Assembly (NCBI RefSeq): GCF_037203705.1
Contig: NZ_JBBCAT010000001.1
Location: 2,639,418 to 2,703,417 of the forward strand
DNA length: 64,000 nucleotides
From: Prosthecomicrobium sp. N25
GTDB taxonomy: Bacteria > Pseudomonadota > Alphaproteobacteria > Rhizobiales > Ancalomicrobiaceae
Reading direction: 5' to 3'
The notes under the pieces are model-generated. The model did not search any database. It saw only the letters and a program-made list of their open reading frames with translations, and was not told where the DNA came from. Below are positions 29,934 to 39,027 of this stretch, in pieces. The stretch's first letter is position 1; every line of letters starts with the position of its first letter. Position numbers and translations under genes: made by a program.

Positions 29934-31256
29934 ATGCAGTCCAGTCTCCGTCTCGGCCTCGCCGGCCTCGGTACCGTCGGGGCCTCCGTCGTCCGGCTCC
30001 TCGACCGGCACGGCAAGGACCTCGCCCTGCGCTGCGGCCGTCCGATCGTGCTGCGGGCCGTGTCCGCCCGCGACCGCACCCGCGACCGCGGCATCGACAT
30101 CGGCAACGTGAACTGGTTCCAGGACCCGGTGAAGCTCGCCATGGACCCGTCCATCGACGTCTTCGTCGAATTGATGGGCGGCGCCTCGGGGCCGGCCGAG
30201 GAGAGCGTCCGCGCCGCGCTCGAGACCGGCAAGCACGTGGTCACCGCCAACAAGGCGCTGCTCGCCCGCCACGGCAACGAGCTCGCCCGGCTCGCCGAGA
30301 AGAAGGGCGTCAGCCTCAACTTCGAGGCGGCCGTCGCCGGCGGCATCCCGATCATCAAGACCCTGCGCGAGGCGCTCGCCGGCAACCGCGTCAGCCGCGT
30401 CGCCGGCATCCTCAACGGCACCTGCAACTACATCCTGACCCGGATGGAGCAGGAACAGCTCTCCTTCGGCGCCTGCCTCTCCGAGGCCCAGCGGCTCGGC
30501 TACGCCGAGGCCGACCCGACCTTCGACATCGGCGGCTTCGATGCCGCCCACAAGCTCGCGCTCCTGACGAGCCTCGCCTTCGGCACCGAGATCGACGTGG
30601 ACTCGATCTACGTCGAGGGGATCCAGTCGATCACCCTGTCGGACATCGAGGCCGCGGACGAACTAGGCTACCGGCTCAAGCTCCTCGGCATCGCGGAGCG
30701 CACCGAGACCGGCATCGAGCAGCGCGTCCACCCGACCCTCGTGCCCAAGGCCTCCGCCATCGCCCGCATCGACGGCGTCCTGAACGCGGTCTCGGTCGAC
30801 GGAGACTTCGTCGGCCGCCTGATGCTGGTCGGCCCCGGGGCCGGCGGCGACGCCACCGCCTCCTCGGTCGTCGGCGACATCGCCGACATCGCCCGCGGCA
30901 CGGCGCTCGACGTCATGGGCCGCCCGTCCGAGCACATGGAGCCCTACCGGCCCGCCGGCGTGCGCGCCCACAAGGGCGGCTACTACGTCCGCCTCTCCGT
31001 CCACGACCGTCCCGGCGCGCTCGCCTCCATCGCGACCCGCATGGCCGAGCGCGGCATTTCGCTGGAATCGATCGTCCAGCGCAAGCGCGCGCCCCACCAG
31101 GCCGCGACCGCGACCCAGTCGCCGGCCGACCCCCAGTCGATCATCATGATCACCTACGAGACCACCGAGGCCGCGATCCGCGAGGCGTTGGACCGCATCC
31201 GCGAGGACGGCCATGTCGCGGGCGAACCGCAGTTCATCCGCATCGAGCCGCTTTGA
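29934..31256 (+). CDS. hom: Homoserine dehydrogenase with C-terminal ACT domain
   Basis: A 440-residue enzyme that reduces aspartate semialdehyde to homoserine for threonine and methionine synthesis. The N-terminal Rossmann motif is GLAGLGTVGASVVRLL; the catalytic region contains GKHVVTANKALLARHG, AAVAGGIPIIKTLREAL, NGTCNYILTRMEQ and AEADPTFDIGGFDAAHKLALL. The C-terminal ~80 residues are an ACT domain (KGGYYVRLSVHDRPGALASIATRMAERGISLESI), where threonine feedback normally acts. It is followed 29 bases later by glpX, so both are probably co-transcribed. Confidence 0.97.
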   Translation: MQSSLRLGLAGLGTVGASVVRLLDRHGKDLALRCGRPIVLRAVSARDRTRDRGIDIGNVNWFQDPVKLAMDPSIDVFVELMGGASGPAEESVRAALETGKHVVTANKALLARHGNELARLAEKKGVSLNFEAAVAGGIPIIKTLREALAGNRVSRVAGILNGTCNYILTRMEQEQLSFGACLSEAQRLGYAEADPTFDIGGFDAAHKLALLTSLAFGTEIDVDSIYVEGIQSITLSDIEAADELGYRLKLLGIAERTETGIEQRVHPTLVPKASAIARIDGVLNAVSVDGDFVGRLMLVGPGAGGDATASSVVGDIADIARGTALDVMGRPSEHMEPYRPAGVRAHKGGYYVRLSVHDRPGALASIATRMAERGISLESIVQRKRAPHQAATATQSPADPQSIIMITYETTEAAIREALDRIREDGHVAGEPQFIRIEPL

Positions 31257-31285
31257 GCGCGAAAGAAGAGAAGGACGCAGCAGCC

Positions 31286-32296
31286 ATGACCGTCAATCAT
31301 GCCCCCGGCGGGGTCGGCGAGGACATCCGTCTCGATCGCGTTCTCTCCATCGAGCTGGCGCGGGTGACCGAGCGGGCCGCCGTGGCTGCGGCGCGCCTTC
31401 GCGGTCGGGGCGACGAGATGGCCGCCGACCAGGCCGCCGTCAACGCCATGCGGGCGGAGCTCAACAACCTCTCGATCGACGGAACCGTGGTGATCGGCGA
31501 GGGCGAGCGCGACGAGGCGCCGATGCTCTACATCGGCGAGAAGGTCGGCACCGGCCGCGGCCCGAAGGTCGACATCGCCCTCGACCCGCTCGAGGGCACG
31601 ACGATCTGCGCCAAGAACCTGCCCAACTCCATCGCCGTCATCGCCCTGGCGAGCGAGGGCGCGCTCCTCTACGCCCCCGACGTCTACATGGAGAAGATCG
31701 CCATCGGGCCCGGCTATCCGAAGAACCTGATCGACATCGACGCCCCTCCGGGCGAGAACATCCAGGCGCTCGCCAACGCCAAGATGGTGCCGATCTCCGA
31801 GGTGACCGCGTGCATCCTCGACCGGCCGCGCCACGCCAAACTGATCGAGGAGGTGCGCGCGACCGGCTGTGCCATCCGGCTGATCGGCGACGGCGACGTG
31901 GCCGGCGTCATCCACACCACCGAGCCGGCCGAGACCGGCATCGACATCTACCTCGGCTCCGGCGGTGCGCCCGAGGGTGTCCTCGCCGCCGCGGCGCTGC
32001 GCTGCACGGGGGGCCAGATGCAGGGCCGGCTCGTCCTCGACACGCGAGAGAAAATCGAGCGCGCCGCCAAGATGGGCATCACCGACCCGCGCCGGATCTA
32101 CAGCCACGAGGACATGGCCAAGGGCGACGTCCTCTTCGCCGCCACGGGTGTGACCGACGGCAACATGCTCCAGGGCGTCAAGTTCGGCCGCCGCCGCATC
32201 GTGACCCACACGATCGTGATGCGCTCCTCCTCCAAGACCGTCCGCTGGATCCGCGCCGCCCACAACGACCCGGAGAAGTTCGACCTGGAGATGTGA
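31286..32296 (+). CDS. glpX: Class II fructose-1,6-bisphosphatase (GlpX)
   Basis: A 336-residue gluconeogenic phosphatase that may also act on sedoheptulose-1,7-bisphosphate. Metal- and phosphate-binding motifs are present: GTVVIGEGERDEAPMLYIGE, DIALDPLEGTT, YLGSGGAPEGVLAAAALRC and HEDMAKGDVLFAATGVTDG. The ATG at 31286 is preceded by AGAAGGA. Hom-glpX adjacency is usual in Hyphomicrobiales, where recJ commonly follows; here about 2.8 kb intervenes. Confidence 0.96.
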   Translation: MTVNHAPGGVGEDIRLDRVLSIELARVTERAAVAAARLRGRGDEMAADQAAVNAMRAELNNLSIDGTVVIGEGERDEAPMLYIGEKVGTGRGPKVDIALDPLEGTTICAKNLPNSIAVIALASEGALLYAPDVYMEKIAIGPGYPKNLIDIDAPPGENIQALANAKMVPISEVTACILDRPRHAKLIEEVRATGCAIRLIGDGDVAGVIHTTEPAETGIDIYLGSGGAPEGVLAAAALRCTGGQMQGRLVLDTREKIERAAKMGITDPRRIYSHEDMAKGDVLFAATGVTDGNMLQGVKFGRRRIVTHTIVMRSSSKTVRWIRAAHNDPEKFDLEM

Positions 32297-32411
32297 GGCT
32301 CTCGGGGGCGGTCGGTTCGGTCCGGCCGGACTGCAGGAGCCATCCAGGGAGCGGACGGCGGAACCGTGGCGAGACAGGCTGGCCGGCGCCGATCATCCCT
32401 TGCTGCCGGCC

Positions 32412-33014
32412 TCAGCAGGTCCGCCGCGTGCCGGGCTGCGGCACGCCTTCCGTGCAGAGGTCGCCGCCCCACTGGTAGCCGCGGCCGCCTTCGAATCGGA
32501 TGAGGAACCAGGGGTAGCCGGCTGAGATCACGCCGGTTTTCTCGATCAGGGTAACGCGCTCGCCGGGAGCCGTCACGGCGATCGCCGTGCCGTTCGGCCC
32601 AGGCTCGACGCGCGCGATGCCGCCGAGGCTCCGGGCCAGCGAAGGCAAGCCGCCGGCGGGAGCCGCCTCGTCTGCGGGGCCGGGCGGCGGCGCGGCGAGG
32701 GTGCCGAGCTCCTGCAGGCGCGACCGGTAGGCCTCCGCGAGGCAGGCCGGGTCGGCGCCGCAGGCATTCCTCCGGCGGATCCAGTCGCGCTGGCCGGCCC
32801 GCAAGGCTTCCCGCTCGGCGTCTCCCAGGCTGGACCTGGCCCGCCGGTACGCCTCGTCGAGTCGGCGGTCGTCGGCCGACAGTCTCGGCGAGAGGCAGAT
32901 CGCCCGTTCGGCTGCGCCCGTTGCGGTCGCGCAGTCGAAGCTCGGCTGGGCCGGCGCGATGCCGACCCAGGCCAGGAGGAACAGGACGGCGAGGCTCGAG
33001 GACAGAGCGCGCAT
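32412..33014 (-). CDS. LprI-like (DUF1311) exported protein
   Basis: A 200-residue exported protein. The signal peptide MRALSSSLAVLFLLAWVGIAPAQ ends at AxA-type APA. The LprI/DUF1311 domain follows: SFDCATATGAAERAICLSPRLSADDRRLDEAYRRA, QRDWIRRRNACGADPACLAEAYRSRL, with the six cysteines in the family pattern. LprI-type proteins include lysozyme inhibitors. After a Pro/Ala linker, the last ~60 residues form a second small domain ending with a two-Cys segment (GGDLCTEGVPQPGTRRTC) that may be SH3-like. It lies between glpX and recJ, an unusual position. Confidence 0.82.
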   Translation of the reverse strand: MRALSSSLAVLFLLAWVGIAPAQPSFDCATATGAAERAICLSPRLSADDRRLDEAYRRARSSLGDAEREALRAGQRDWIRRRNACGADPACLAEAYRSRLQELGTLAAPPPGPADEAAPAGGLPSLARSLGGIARVEPGPNGTAIAVTAPGERVTLIEKTGVISAGYPWFLIRFEGGRGYQWGGDLCTEGVPQPGTRRTC

Positions 33015-33094
33015 TGGCCGGCTCCGCGGGTCACCGGAAACCCGCGCGGTAGCACGGGCCAACCCAACGCACAACGCCCCCCGTCGGACCTCCG

Positions 33095-34570
33095 TCAGGA
33101 CTTCAGGAACGCTTCGATCTGCGAGTTCTTGCTGGTCGCGATCTTGATGCGGCCGACCATCTCGGCGACGTTGGAGGCGGACGTCAGGGTTGTGTCGGCG
33201 GCATGGGTCACCCCGGAGATCAGCGAGGAGACCTCGTCGGTCGCCGCCTGCTGCTCTTCCATGGCGCCCGCGACCGCGGTCGTGAACTCCCGGATCTCGC
33301 CGATCACCCGGGTGATGTCGCGCGTCGACTGGACAGCCGCCGCCGTGTCCTTCTGCATCTCCGAGATCTGGCTGCGGATCTCCTCCGTGGCACGGCTGGT
33401 CTGTTCGGACAGGGCCTTGACCTCCGAGGCCACGACCGCGAAGCCGCGCCCCGCCGTACCCGCGCGCGCGGCCTCGATGGTGGCGTTGAGGGCCAGGAGC
33501 TTGGTCTGGTCCGCGATGGCCTCGATCATGTTGACGATGTCGCCGATCTTGGCGGACTTGGTGGCCAGGCTCCCCATCCGGGTCGAGCAGACCTCGGCTT
33601 CGGAACTGGCGCGCGCGGAGACCTGCGCGGTCTCGGCCATCCGCTCGGTGATCTCCTTGATGGACGCGCTCATCTCCTGCGAGGCCGCCGAGACCGAGGA
33701 GGCCTTCGCCTGCGCGTCGCGCGAAATGGTGTTCAGGTCCGAGGAGGCGGTTTCGAGCCCGGCCGCGACCTCGTTCATCGCCTCCACGACCACCGTCACG
33801 TCCTCGGCCATCTTGACCTTGTCGGTGATGACTGACCAGGACAGCATCGGTCCGAGATAGGTCCCTTTCTCGTCCGTGATGGCCGAGACGTCGAGCTGCA
33901 GCGTCTCGGGCCCGACGCGGATGACCGCCCGGTGCGGCAGGCGCGACGGATCCGACAGCATGCGGTGCTGATGGGCCGGGTTCTTGTGGAACACGTCGAC
34001 CGAGGACCCGAGCAGCGCGTCCGCCTTGATGGGCAGGTACTTCTCGAGATTCCGCATCGTCGCGATGCTGGTCTGGTTCACGTAGTTGATCCGGAACGTG
34101 CCGGGCTCGCAAGTCATGACGTTGATCGGCATCTTGTCGAGCATCTGCAGCAGCCGCTTGGCGTCCCGGTCGGCCTTCACCCGTTCCGTCACGATGTTCC
34201 AGGTCAGGGCCGCGCGCACATAGTCGCCCCGCCCGTTTCGCACCGCCGTGATGGTAAGGTCCAGGACCTCGTCCCCGAGCCGGATCTGTGCCGTGTGCGG
34301 GAGGTTCGCTGGATTGGCGAGCAGGCGGCGCTGATGCTCGGGACTGGCGTGGAACCGGTCGATGTTGGTCCCGACGATCGCATTCGGCTCCAGCTTCAGG
34401 ATGTGCTTGAGGCGGCCCAGGAGTTCGCCGGATGCTCGGTTCGCATAGTCGATGATCATGGTGGCCGGATCGCATGTCATCACGGCGATCGGGAGCGAGT
34501 CCACGACCGCTCGATAATGCTCCAGGTCGGAGCCTCCAGAGAAGCTCGACTTCCGCGGAAAAAACGACAT
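33095..34570 (-). CDS. Soluble chemoreceptor with tandem PAS domains
   Basis: A 491-residue methyl-accepting chemotaxis protein with no membrane helix, so it should sense a cytoplasmic signal. Two PAS domains, roughly residues 20-130 and 140-260, look duplicated: each contains a FHxxPxHQxRxL block followed by LPHxAxIRxG. The signalling domain (about 280-470) has the conserved hairpin tip [22 protein letters not shown] and [18 protein letters not shown]. The strongly conserved PAS blocks suggest a bound cofactor or small molecule, which is not identifiable. It probably acts on the CheA/CheW array. It is transcribed divergently from the 49-residue gene across an AT-rich region. Confidence 0.9.
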   Translation of the reverse strand: MSFFPRKSSFSGGSDLEHYRAVVDSLPIAVMTCDPATMIIDYANRASGELLGRLKHILKLEPNAIVGTNIDRFHASPEHQRRLLANPANLPHTAQIRLGDEVLDLTITAVRNGRGDYVRAALTWNIVTERVKADRDAKRLLQMLDKMPINVMTCEPGTFRINYVNQTSIATMRNLEKYLPIKADALLGSSVDVFHKNPAHQHRMLSDPSRLPHRAVIRVGPETLQLDVSAITDEKGTYLGPMLSWSVITDKVKMAEDVTVVVEAMNEVAAGLETASSDLNTISRDAQAKASSVSAASQEMSASIKEITERMAETAQVSARASSEAEVCSTRMGSLATKSAKIGDIVNMIEAIADQTKLLALNATIEAARAGTAGRGFAVVASEVKALSEQTSRATEEIRSQISEMQKDTAAAVQSTRDITRVIGEIREFTTAVAGAMEEQQAATDEVSSLISGVTHAADTTLTSASNVAEMVGRIKIATSKNSQIEAFLKS

Positions 34571-34807
34571 CGTCTACCCCTTATGGCGGTCTCATGCCGC
34601 AAGGGAAGTACGCCTTAAATCGCTTAAAATTTTGTATCTGATCGTAGAGTAACGTTGAGTCAAAAATATTAACGCGAGGCATTAACGCAGAGTTAGTCAC
34701 ATTGTTGCAAAGAACAGACCTCGACAAAATCTCGCGTAAAATCCAGTGATCCGCCAGACGAGGGCCCCCGCACGAGAGGGGTGCAAATCTGAGCGAGAGA
34801 AAAGACC
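34571..34807. promoter_or_regulatory. AT-rich divergent promoter region between the chemoreceptor and a small gene
   Basis: This 237-base region is the most AT-rich intergenic stretch apart from the orphan gene near 42 kb, for example around 34617-34690 with AAATTTTGTATCTGATCG and repeated TTAACG/TTAACGC-like words. It must hold the promoter of the chemoreceptor gene and probably that of the small gene at 34808. No strict consensus box or operator can be assigned by eye. Confidence 0.4.
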
Positions 34808-34957
34808 ATGTATGAAGTTCCCAGTGCTTCGTGTTCGCGTCAGGGAATCGCCGAAGACTTCCAGCAGATCCGAGACGTTGCGCAGGCCATCCGTGAAATG
34901 GCGGAGCGCTACCGGCGCTACGCTGAAGACCTCCGGGCGTTTCATCTGAAATCCTGA
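34808..34957 (+). CDS. Possible small helical protein (49 residues)
   Basis: The frame opens at ATG 34808 and closes at TGA 34955-34957. The product is mostly one amphipathic helix (FQQIRDVAQAIREMAERYRRYAEDL), rich in Arg, Glu and Ala. GAGAGAAAAG lies 3-12 bases before the ATG. The helix-forming composition supports this frame over the two longer overlapping frames, which encode basic or low-complexity peptides. It is divergent from the chemoreceptor gene, so it might be a related accessory peptide. I do not recognise a family. Confidence 0.5.
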   Translation: MYEVPSASCSRQGIAEDFQQIRDVAQAIREMAERYRRYAEDLRAFHLKS

Positions 34958-35069
34958 TCACCGAAGGGGCTGGGCGGAGCCCCTCGGTCGAGCCATCCCG
35001 GCGCGGAATGGCGTGGGTGGGGCGGACGGATCGCTGGACGCGGGGCCTCGCTTTCGATTCAATCGCGCC

Positions 35070-36893
35070 ATGACGATTCGGGTCCCCGGATTCAGCGACG
35101 AGCGTGCCGACCGGCCCGTGCTCGGCGTCGTTCGGTCCGTCACGGGGCGGTCCTGGCGCGAGCGCCTCGACATCGCAGGCGAGGCCCGGGCCCTGGCGGT
35201 GACCCAGCGCCATGACATCGACCAGATGATCGCCCGCATCATCGTCGGACGCGGCGTGGACCTGGCGGCCGCCGCCGGCTTCCTCGACCCGAACCTCAAG
35301 AGCCTGATGCCGGACCCGTCGGTCCTGACCGACATGGATGCCGCCGCAGCGCGGCTCGCCGACGCCGTCCTGCGCGGCGAGGCCGTTGCGCTCTTCGGCG
35401 ACTACGACGTGGACGGCGCCACCAGCACGGCCATCCTCGGCCGCTACCTCCGGGCGGTCGGCCTCGACCCCACCGTCTACATCCCCGATCGCCTCATCGA
35501 GGGCTACGGCCCCAATCCGGAGGCGATCCGCACCCTCGCGCGCGGCGGCGCCCGCCTCCTGGTGACGCTCGACTGCGGCTCCACGGGGTTCGAGGCCCTC
35601 GAGGAGGCGCGGCGAGTCGGCCTCGACACCGTGGTCCTGGACCATCACCAGTGCGGCGTCGCCCTCCCGCCCGCCGTGGCCCTCGTCAACCCGAACCGCC
35701 AGGACGACCTGTCCGGTCTCGGCTACCTGGCCGCCGCGGGCGTCGCCTTCATGGCCGTGGTGGCGTTGAACCGGGAGTTGCGGCGGCGAGGTTTCTTCCG
35801 GGAGCGGCGCGAGCCGGACCTCCTCGCGCTCCTCGACCTGGTCGCTCTCGGGACCGTGGCGGACGTCGTCCCCCTGGTCGGCCTCAACCGGGCCTTCGTG
35901 GTGAAGGGCCTCGTCGCCGCCCGCGCGCGCGGCAACACCGGGCTCGCCGCCCTCGCCACTATGGCGCGCCTCAGCGGCCCGGTCGGCTGCTATCACCTCG
36001 GCTTCCTCATAGGGCCGCGCATCAACGCCGGTGGCCGCATCGGCAACGCCTCCCTGGGGGCCCGGCTCCTCGCAACCGACGACCCGCTGGAGGCCGAACG
36101 CATCGCCACCGAGCTCGACCGGCTCAATCGGGAGCGCCAGGTGATCGAGGCCGAGATGCTGGCGGAAGCGCTCGCCGCGGTCGAGGCCGGCGGGGACCCC
36201 GGTCCGGTCGTGGTCACCGGATCCGACACGTGGCACCCGGGCGTCGTCGGCCTCATCGCCGCGCGCCTGAAGGAACGCTGGCGTCGCCCGGCCTTCGCGG
36301 TCGCCTTCGACCGCGGCCCGGTCGGGACCGGATCGGGTCGCTCGATTCCCGGCGTCGACCTCGGCGCGGCCGTCCGCTCGGCCGTGGAGGCCGGTATCCT
36401 GGTCAAGGGCGGCGGCCACGCCATGGCGGCCGGGGTAACCCTGGACCGCGCACGCCTCGACGCCTTCCGGGACCACGTGGCGGACCGGGTCGGCAGCGCC
36501 GTGGAGGCCGAACTGGCCATCGCCGACCTCCCGGTCGACGGCGTCCTCTCGGGCGGGGCGGCGAGCCCGGCCTTCGTGGACATGGTGGAGCGCGCCGGTC
36601 CTTACGGCGCCGGGCATCCGGAGCCCGTCTTCGTCTTCCCCGCCCACCGCGTGACTTATGCCGAGGAGGTCGGCCAGGGACACGTGCGTCTCGCACTGGC
36701 CTCCGGCGACGGATGCAATCTCAAGGCGATCGCATTCCGGGCCCGGGGCGAGCCCCTCGGCGACGCCATCATGGCCTCCCGCGGGCGCGGGCTACATGTG
36801 GCCGGCAGCCTGTCCCTGGACCACTGGCAGGGTGATGCAAGAGTGCAACTGCGCGTCGTCGACGTCGCGGTCCCGGAGCGCAGAGGCTTGTAA
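35070..36893 (+). CDS. recJ: Single-stranded-DNA-specific exonuclease RecJ
   Basis: A 607-residue 5'-to-3' exonuclease of the DHH phosphoesterase family used in recombination and repair. The metal-binding motifs are ALFGDYDVDGATSTAILGRYL, LLVTLDCGSTGFEALEEA and VVLDHHQCG, the DHH-type motif being DHHQ. GPRINAGGRIGNASLGARLL and the DHHA1 motif GSGRSIPGVDLGAAV ... VKGGGHAMAAGVTL complete the core, and an OB-like C-terminal domain follows. The ATG at 35070 gives the usual RecJ opening. It is separated from glpX, its frequent neighbour, by three genes. Confidence 0.96.
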   Translation: MTIRVPGFSDERADRPVLGVVRSVTGRSWRERLDIAGEARALAVTQRHDIDQMIARIIVGRGVDLAAAAGFLDPNLKSLMPDPSVLTDMDAAAARLADAVLRGEAVALFGDYDVDGATSTAILGRYLRAVGLDPTVYIPDRLIEGYGPNPEAIRTLARGGARLLVTLDCGSTGFEALEEARRVGLDTVVLDHHQCGVALPPAVALVNPNRQDDLSGLGYLAAAGVAFMAVVALNRELRRRGFFRERREPDLLALLDLVALGTVADVVPLVGLNRAFVVKGLVAARARGNTGLAALATMARLSGPVGCYHLGFLIGPRINAGGRIGNASLGARLLATDDPLEAERIATELDRLNRERQVIEAEMLAEALAAVEAGGDPGPVVVTGSDTWHPGVVGLIAARLKERWRRPAFAVAFDRGPVGTGSGRSIPGVDLGAAVRSAVEAGILVKGGGHAMAAGVTLDRARLDAFRDHVADRVGSAVEAELAIADLPVDGVLSGGAASPAFVDMVERAGPYGAGHPEPVFVFPAHRVTYAEEVGQGHVRLALASGDGCNLKAIAFRARGEPLGDAIMASRGRGLHVAGSLSLDHWQGDARVQLRVVDVAVPERRGL

Positions 36894-36914
36894 CCCCACA
36901 GAAATGCGGGTTAC
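36890..36914 (+). other. Stem-loop overlapping the recJ stop codon
   Basis: GTAACCC (36890-36896) and GGGTTAC (36908-36914) are perfect complements around an 11-base loop; the left arm includes the TAA stop of recJ. There is no U-run after it, so its termination capacity is doubtful. Confidence 0.35.
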
Positions 36915-36997
36915 TGCGAGTGTGAATTAACCCATTGGTAAGCCCGCCGTTGAACTCTGTGGGTCGGGGAACATCGAGTAGCGAGTTCGGGGGCGAG

Positions 36998-37189
36998 ATG
37001 GCATACCGGGGAGAGACGTCGGACGTGATCGCGATGGTGCCGCAGGCGCCCGTGCTGGACCTGGCGCCCGTGGAAGTTGCGAAGCCGACTGTCGCGCCGA
37101 AAGATATGCGCCGCGTCCGCTTCGCGATCGGCATGGTGATCCTGCTCGCCGCGCTGGATCTCTGCCTCTACCTGCCGCGCGTCTTCTGA
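36998..37189 (+). CDS. Small single-pass membrane protein of unknown function
   Basis: A 63-residue protein with a polar N-terminal half (MAYRGETSDVIAMVPQAPVL) and a C-terminal membrane helix (FAIGMVILLAALDLCLYLPRVF) preceded by the positive segment PKDMRRVR, so the tail is probably inserted with the N-terminus in the cytoplasm. GGGGGCGAG precedes the ATG. An upstream in-frame start at 36935 would add 21 non-typical residues. It follows recJ and converges on the aminotransferase gene. The family is not recognised. Confidence 0.6.
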   Translation: MAYRGETSDVIAMVPQAPVLDLAPVEVAKPTVAPKDMRRVRFAIGMVILLAALDLCLYLPRVF

Positions 37190-37193
37190 GCGC

Positions 37194-38579
37194 TCAGGCG
37201 ATTTCGGCAACGACTTCCGCGGAGCCTGCGAGTAGCCGGTCCACATCCTGGCGCGTCGTCGTGGGCGCGACCAGCATCATGCCGTGGAACGGCGTGACGA
37301 CCAGGCCGCGGTTGAGGAGGGCGAGGCGGATGGCGCCCTCGATCGCCGGCTCGCCGATGCGGCCGGCTTCGCCGCCGGTCCGGGGCGGGGCGGGGGCGAG
37401 CATGAATTCAACGCGCGCTCCCACGGCGGTCACGCACCAGGGCAGGTTCGCCCCGCGGATGACGGCGCGCAGCCCTTCCGCAAGCTCCGCGGCCAGGTCC
37501 GTCATGTGCGCGTAGGCGGCATCTGTCATGACCTCCGCGAGCGTCGCCCGCATGGCCGCGAAGGCGAGGGCGTTGGCGGACAGGGTCGTGCCCAGGCCCG
37601 AATAGCCCGGATCGGCCGCCCGCGCCGCCGCCATGCCCTTCGCCACCTCCCGGGTGAACCCGTAGACCGCGGCCGGGATGCCGCCCGCCACCGGCTTGCC
37701 CAGGACGAAGAAGTCGGGGTCCAGTCCGTGGGCGCGCGTGTAGCCGCCAGGGCCCGTCGAGATCGTGTGGGTCTCGTCGATGGCGAGCAGGGTGCCCGCC
37801 TCGCGCGTCACGCGCCGCAGGGCCTCGTGCATGCCGGGCTCCGGCAGCACCATGCCGATGTTGGTCATCACCGGTTCGGCGAGCACCAGCGCCACTTGGC
37901 GGTCCGACAGGGCGGCCTCCAGCGCCGGCACGTCGTTGAACTCGACGACCCGCGTGTGCCGGCGGACGTCGTAGACCTGCCCCATCAGCCCCGGCCGGAG
38001 CCTCGGCCCCTCGGGACCGAGCCGCACGTGAACGTCGTCCACCATGCCGTGGTAGGCGCCGTTGAAGACCAAGATGTCGGGACGGCCGGTGAGCGCCCGG
38101 GCCCAGCGGATCACCGCCCGGTTCGCGTCGCTGGCGCTGAGGGTCGCCTGCCAGACCGGCAGTCCGAAGCGCTCGGCCAGTAGGCGCCCGACCTCGGGGA
38201 CCAGCGTCGACGGGAGCATGGCCGTGAGGCCGCGGGCCGCCTGCTCGGCGACCGCCCGGACCACGGGCGGCGGCGAATGGCCGAACATCGCACCGGTATC
38301 GCCGAGGCAGAAATCGACATGCTCGATCCCGTCCGCGTCGATGAGCGTCGACCCTTGCGCGGATCCCAGGAAGAGCGGGAAGGGCAGGCCCCAATCGCTC
38401 ATCCAGTGCAGGGGCACACCGTCGAACCAGTGGGCTCGCGCCTCGGCGGCGAGGGCGGCCGAGCGGGGCCGCCGGGCGGAATAGGCTGCGCGCTCTCGCT
38501 CGATCAGGCCGCGGAGCCGGTCGGGGTCGACGCCGTGCCGGAGGATCGCGGCCGGGTCGGAGATCGGACTGTCGGACAT
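37194..38579 (-). CDS. Class III (glutamate-1-semialdehyde aminomutase-like) aminotransferase
   Basis: A 461-residue PLP enzyme of the class III aminotransferase family. It resembles HemL-type proteins in the central region: ADGIEHVDFCLGDTGAMFGHSPPPVVRAV, LSASDANRAVIRWARALTGRPDILVFNGAYHG, LLAIDETHTIS (PLP-ring aspartate) and FVLGKPVAGGIPAAVYG (PLP lysine). The N-terminal ~55 residues (RRPRSAALAAEARAHWFDGVPLHWMSDW) match the aspartate-aminotransferase-family proteins used in catabolism of amino compounds rather than HemL itself. The substrate is unknown. No transporter or regulator is adjacent. Confidence 0.88.
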   Translation of the reverse strand: MSDSPISDPAAILRHGVDPDRLRGLIERERAAYSARRPRSAALAAEARAHWFDGVPLHWMSDWGLPFPLFLGSAQGSTLIDADGIEHVDFCLGDTGAMFGHSPPPVVRAVAEQAARGLTAMLPSTLVPEVGRLLAERFGLPVWQATLSASDANRAVIRWARALTGRPDILVFNGAYHGMVDDVHVRLGPEGPRLRPGLMGQVYDVRRHTRVVEFNDVPALEAALSDRQVALVLAEPVMTNIGMVLPEPGMHEALRRVTREAGTLLAIDETHTISTGPGGYTRAHGLDPDFFVLGKPVAGGIPAAVYGFTREVAKGMAAARAADPGYSGLGTTLSANALAFAAMRATLAEVMTDAAYAHMTDLAAELAEGLRAVIRGANLPWCVTAVGARVEFMLAPAPPRTGGEAGRIGEPAIEGAIRLALLNRGLVVTPFHGMMLVAPTTTRQDVDRLLAGSAEVVAEIA

Positions 38580-38662
38580 GGTCGGTCCCCGGGGCGAGAC
38601 GACACGCGCCGCCCTCCACGGGGGCCCGGCGCGCGCGAATCACGAAACGCGGGAGAGCGAGA

Positions 38663-38833
38663 TCACCTCACCATCAGGCCCGCAAGGGCAAGTCCGGCGA
38701 GACAGGCGATCAGGGCCAGCTCGAAGGGGCTGGGCACGGAGAAATGGCCGAACACACGCTTGATCTGCTGCACGGATACGACCCGGGTTGGTCCTGGAGG
38801 GGAGCGCCGAAAATACAGCGCAATCCGCGACAT
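38663..38833 (-). CDS. Possible small membrane protein (56 residues)
   Basis: A short frame with a basic N-terminal part and a C-terminal membrane helix (FELALIACLAGLALAGLMVR). The ATG at 38833 has no good ribosome-binding site, and a GTG further in (starting at VQQIKRVFGHF) is an alternative. Codon bias is moderate. It lies between the aminotransferase start and the flagellar fliK-like gene. The function is unknown and the call is weak. Confidence 0.4.
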   Translation of the reverse strand: MSRIALYFRRSPPGPTRVVSVQQIKRVFGHFSVPSPFELALIACLAGLALAGLMVR

Positions 38834-39027
38834 AAAGCAAAGCCATGAATCCTGTATTACAGTAGATGTTGCAAAACGGTCACAGTCGCGCCCGATTGCC
38901 CTCACCACTGCGCGAGCCGCCCATCGGCCACCCGCGGGGGGCCCCTTCCGGGCGCTGATTTGCGCGGCCGCCAGGCTCCGCCTACCATTGCGGCGGCGTC
39001 CGACGGAGCGGCCGGAGGGCAGGCGGC

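Noticed and set aside
32320-32331. A 12-base palindrome (GTCCGGCCGGAC) after glpX as a bidirectional terminator.
   Set aside because: It is short, has no loop or U-run, and such GC palindromes are expected by chance in this composition.
34697-34945. An 82-codon minus-strand frame antisense to the 49-residue gene.
   Set aside because: It has no ribosome-binding site, and its translation shows no pattern; the opposite-strand helical frame is better supported.
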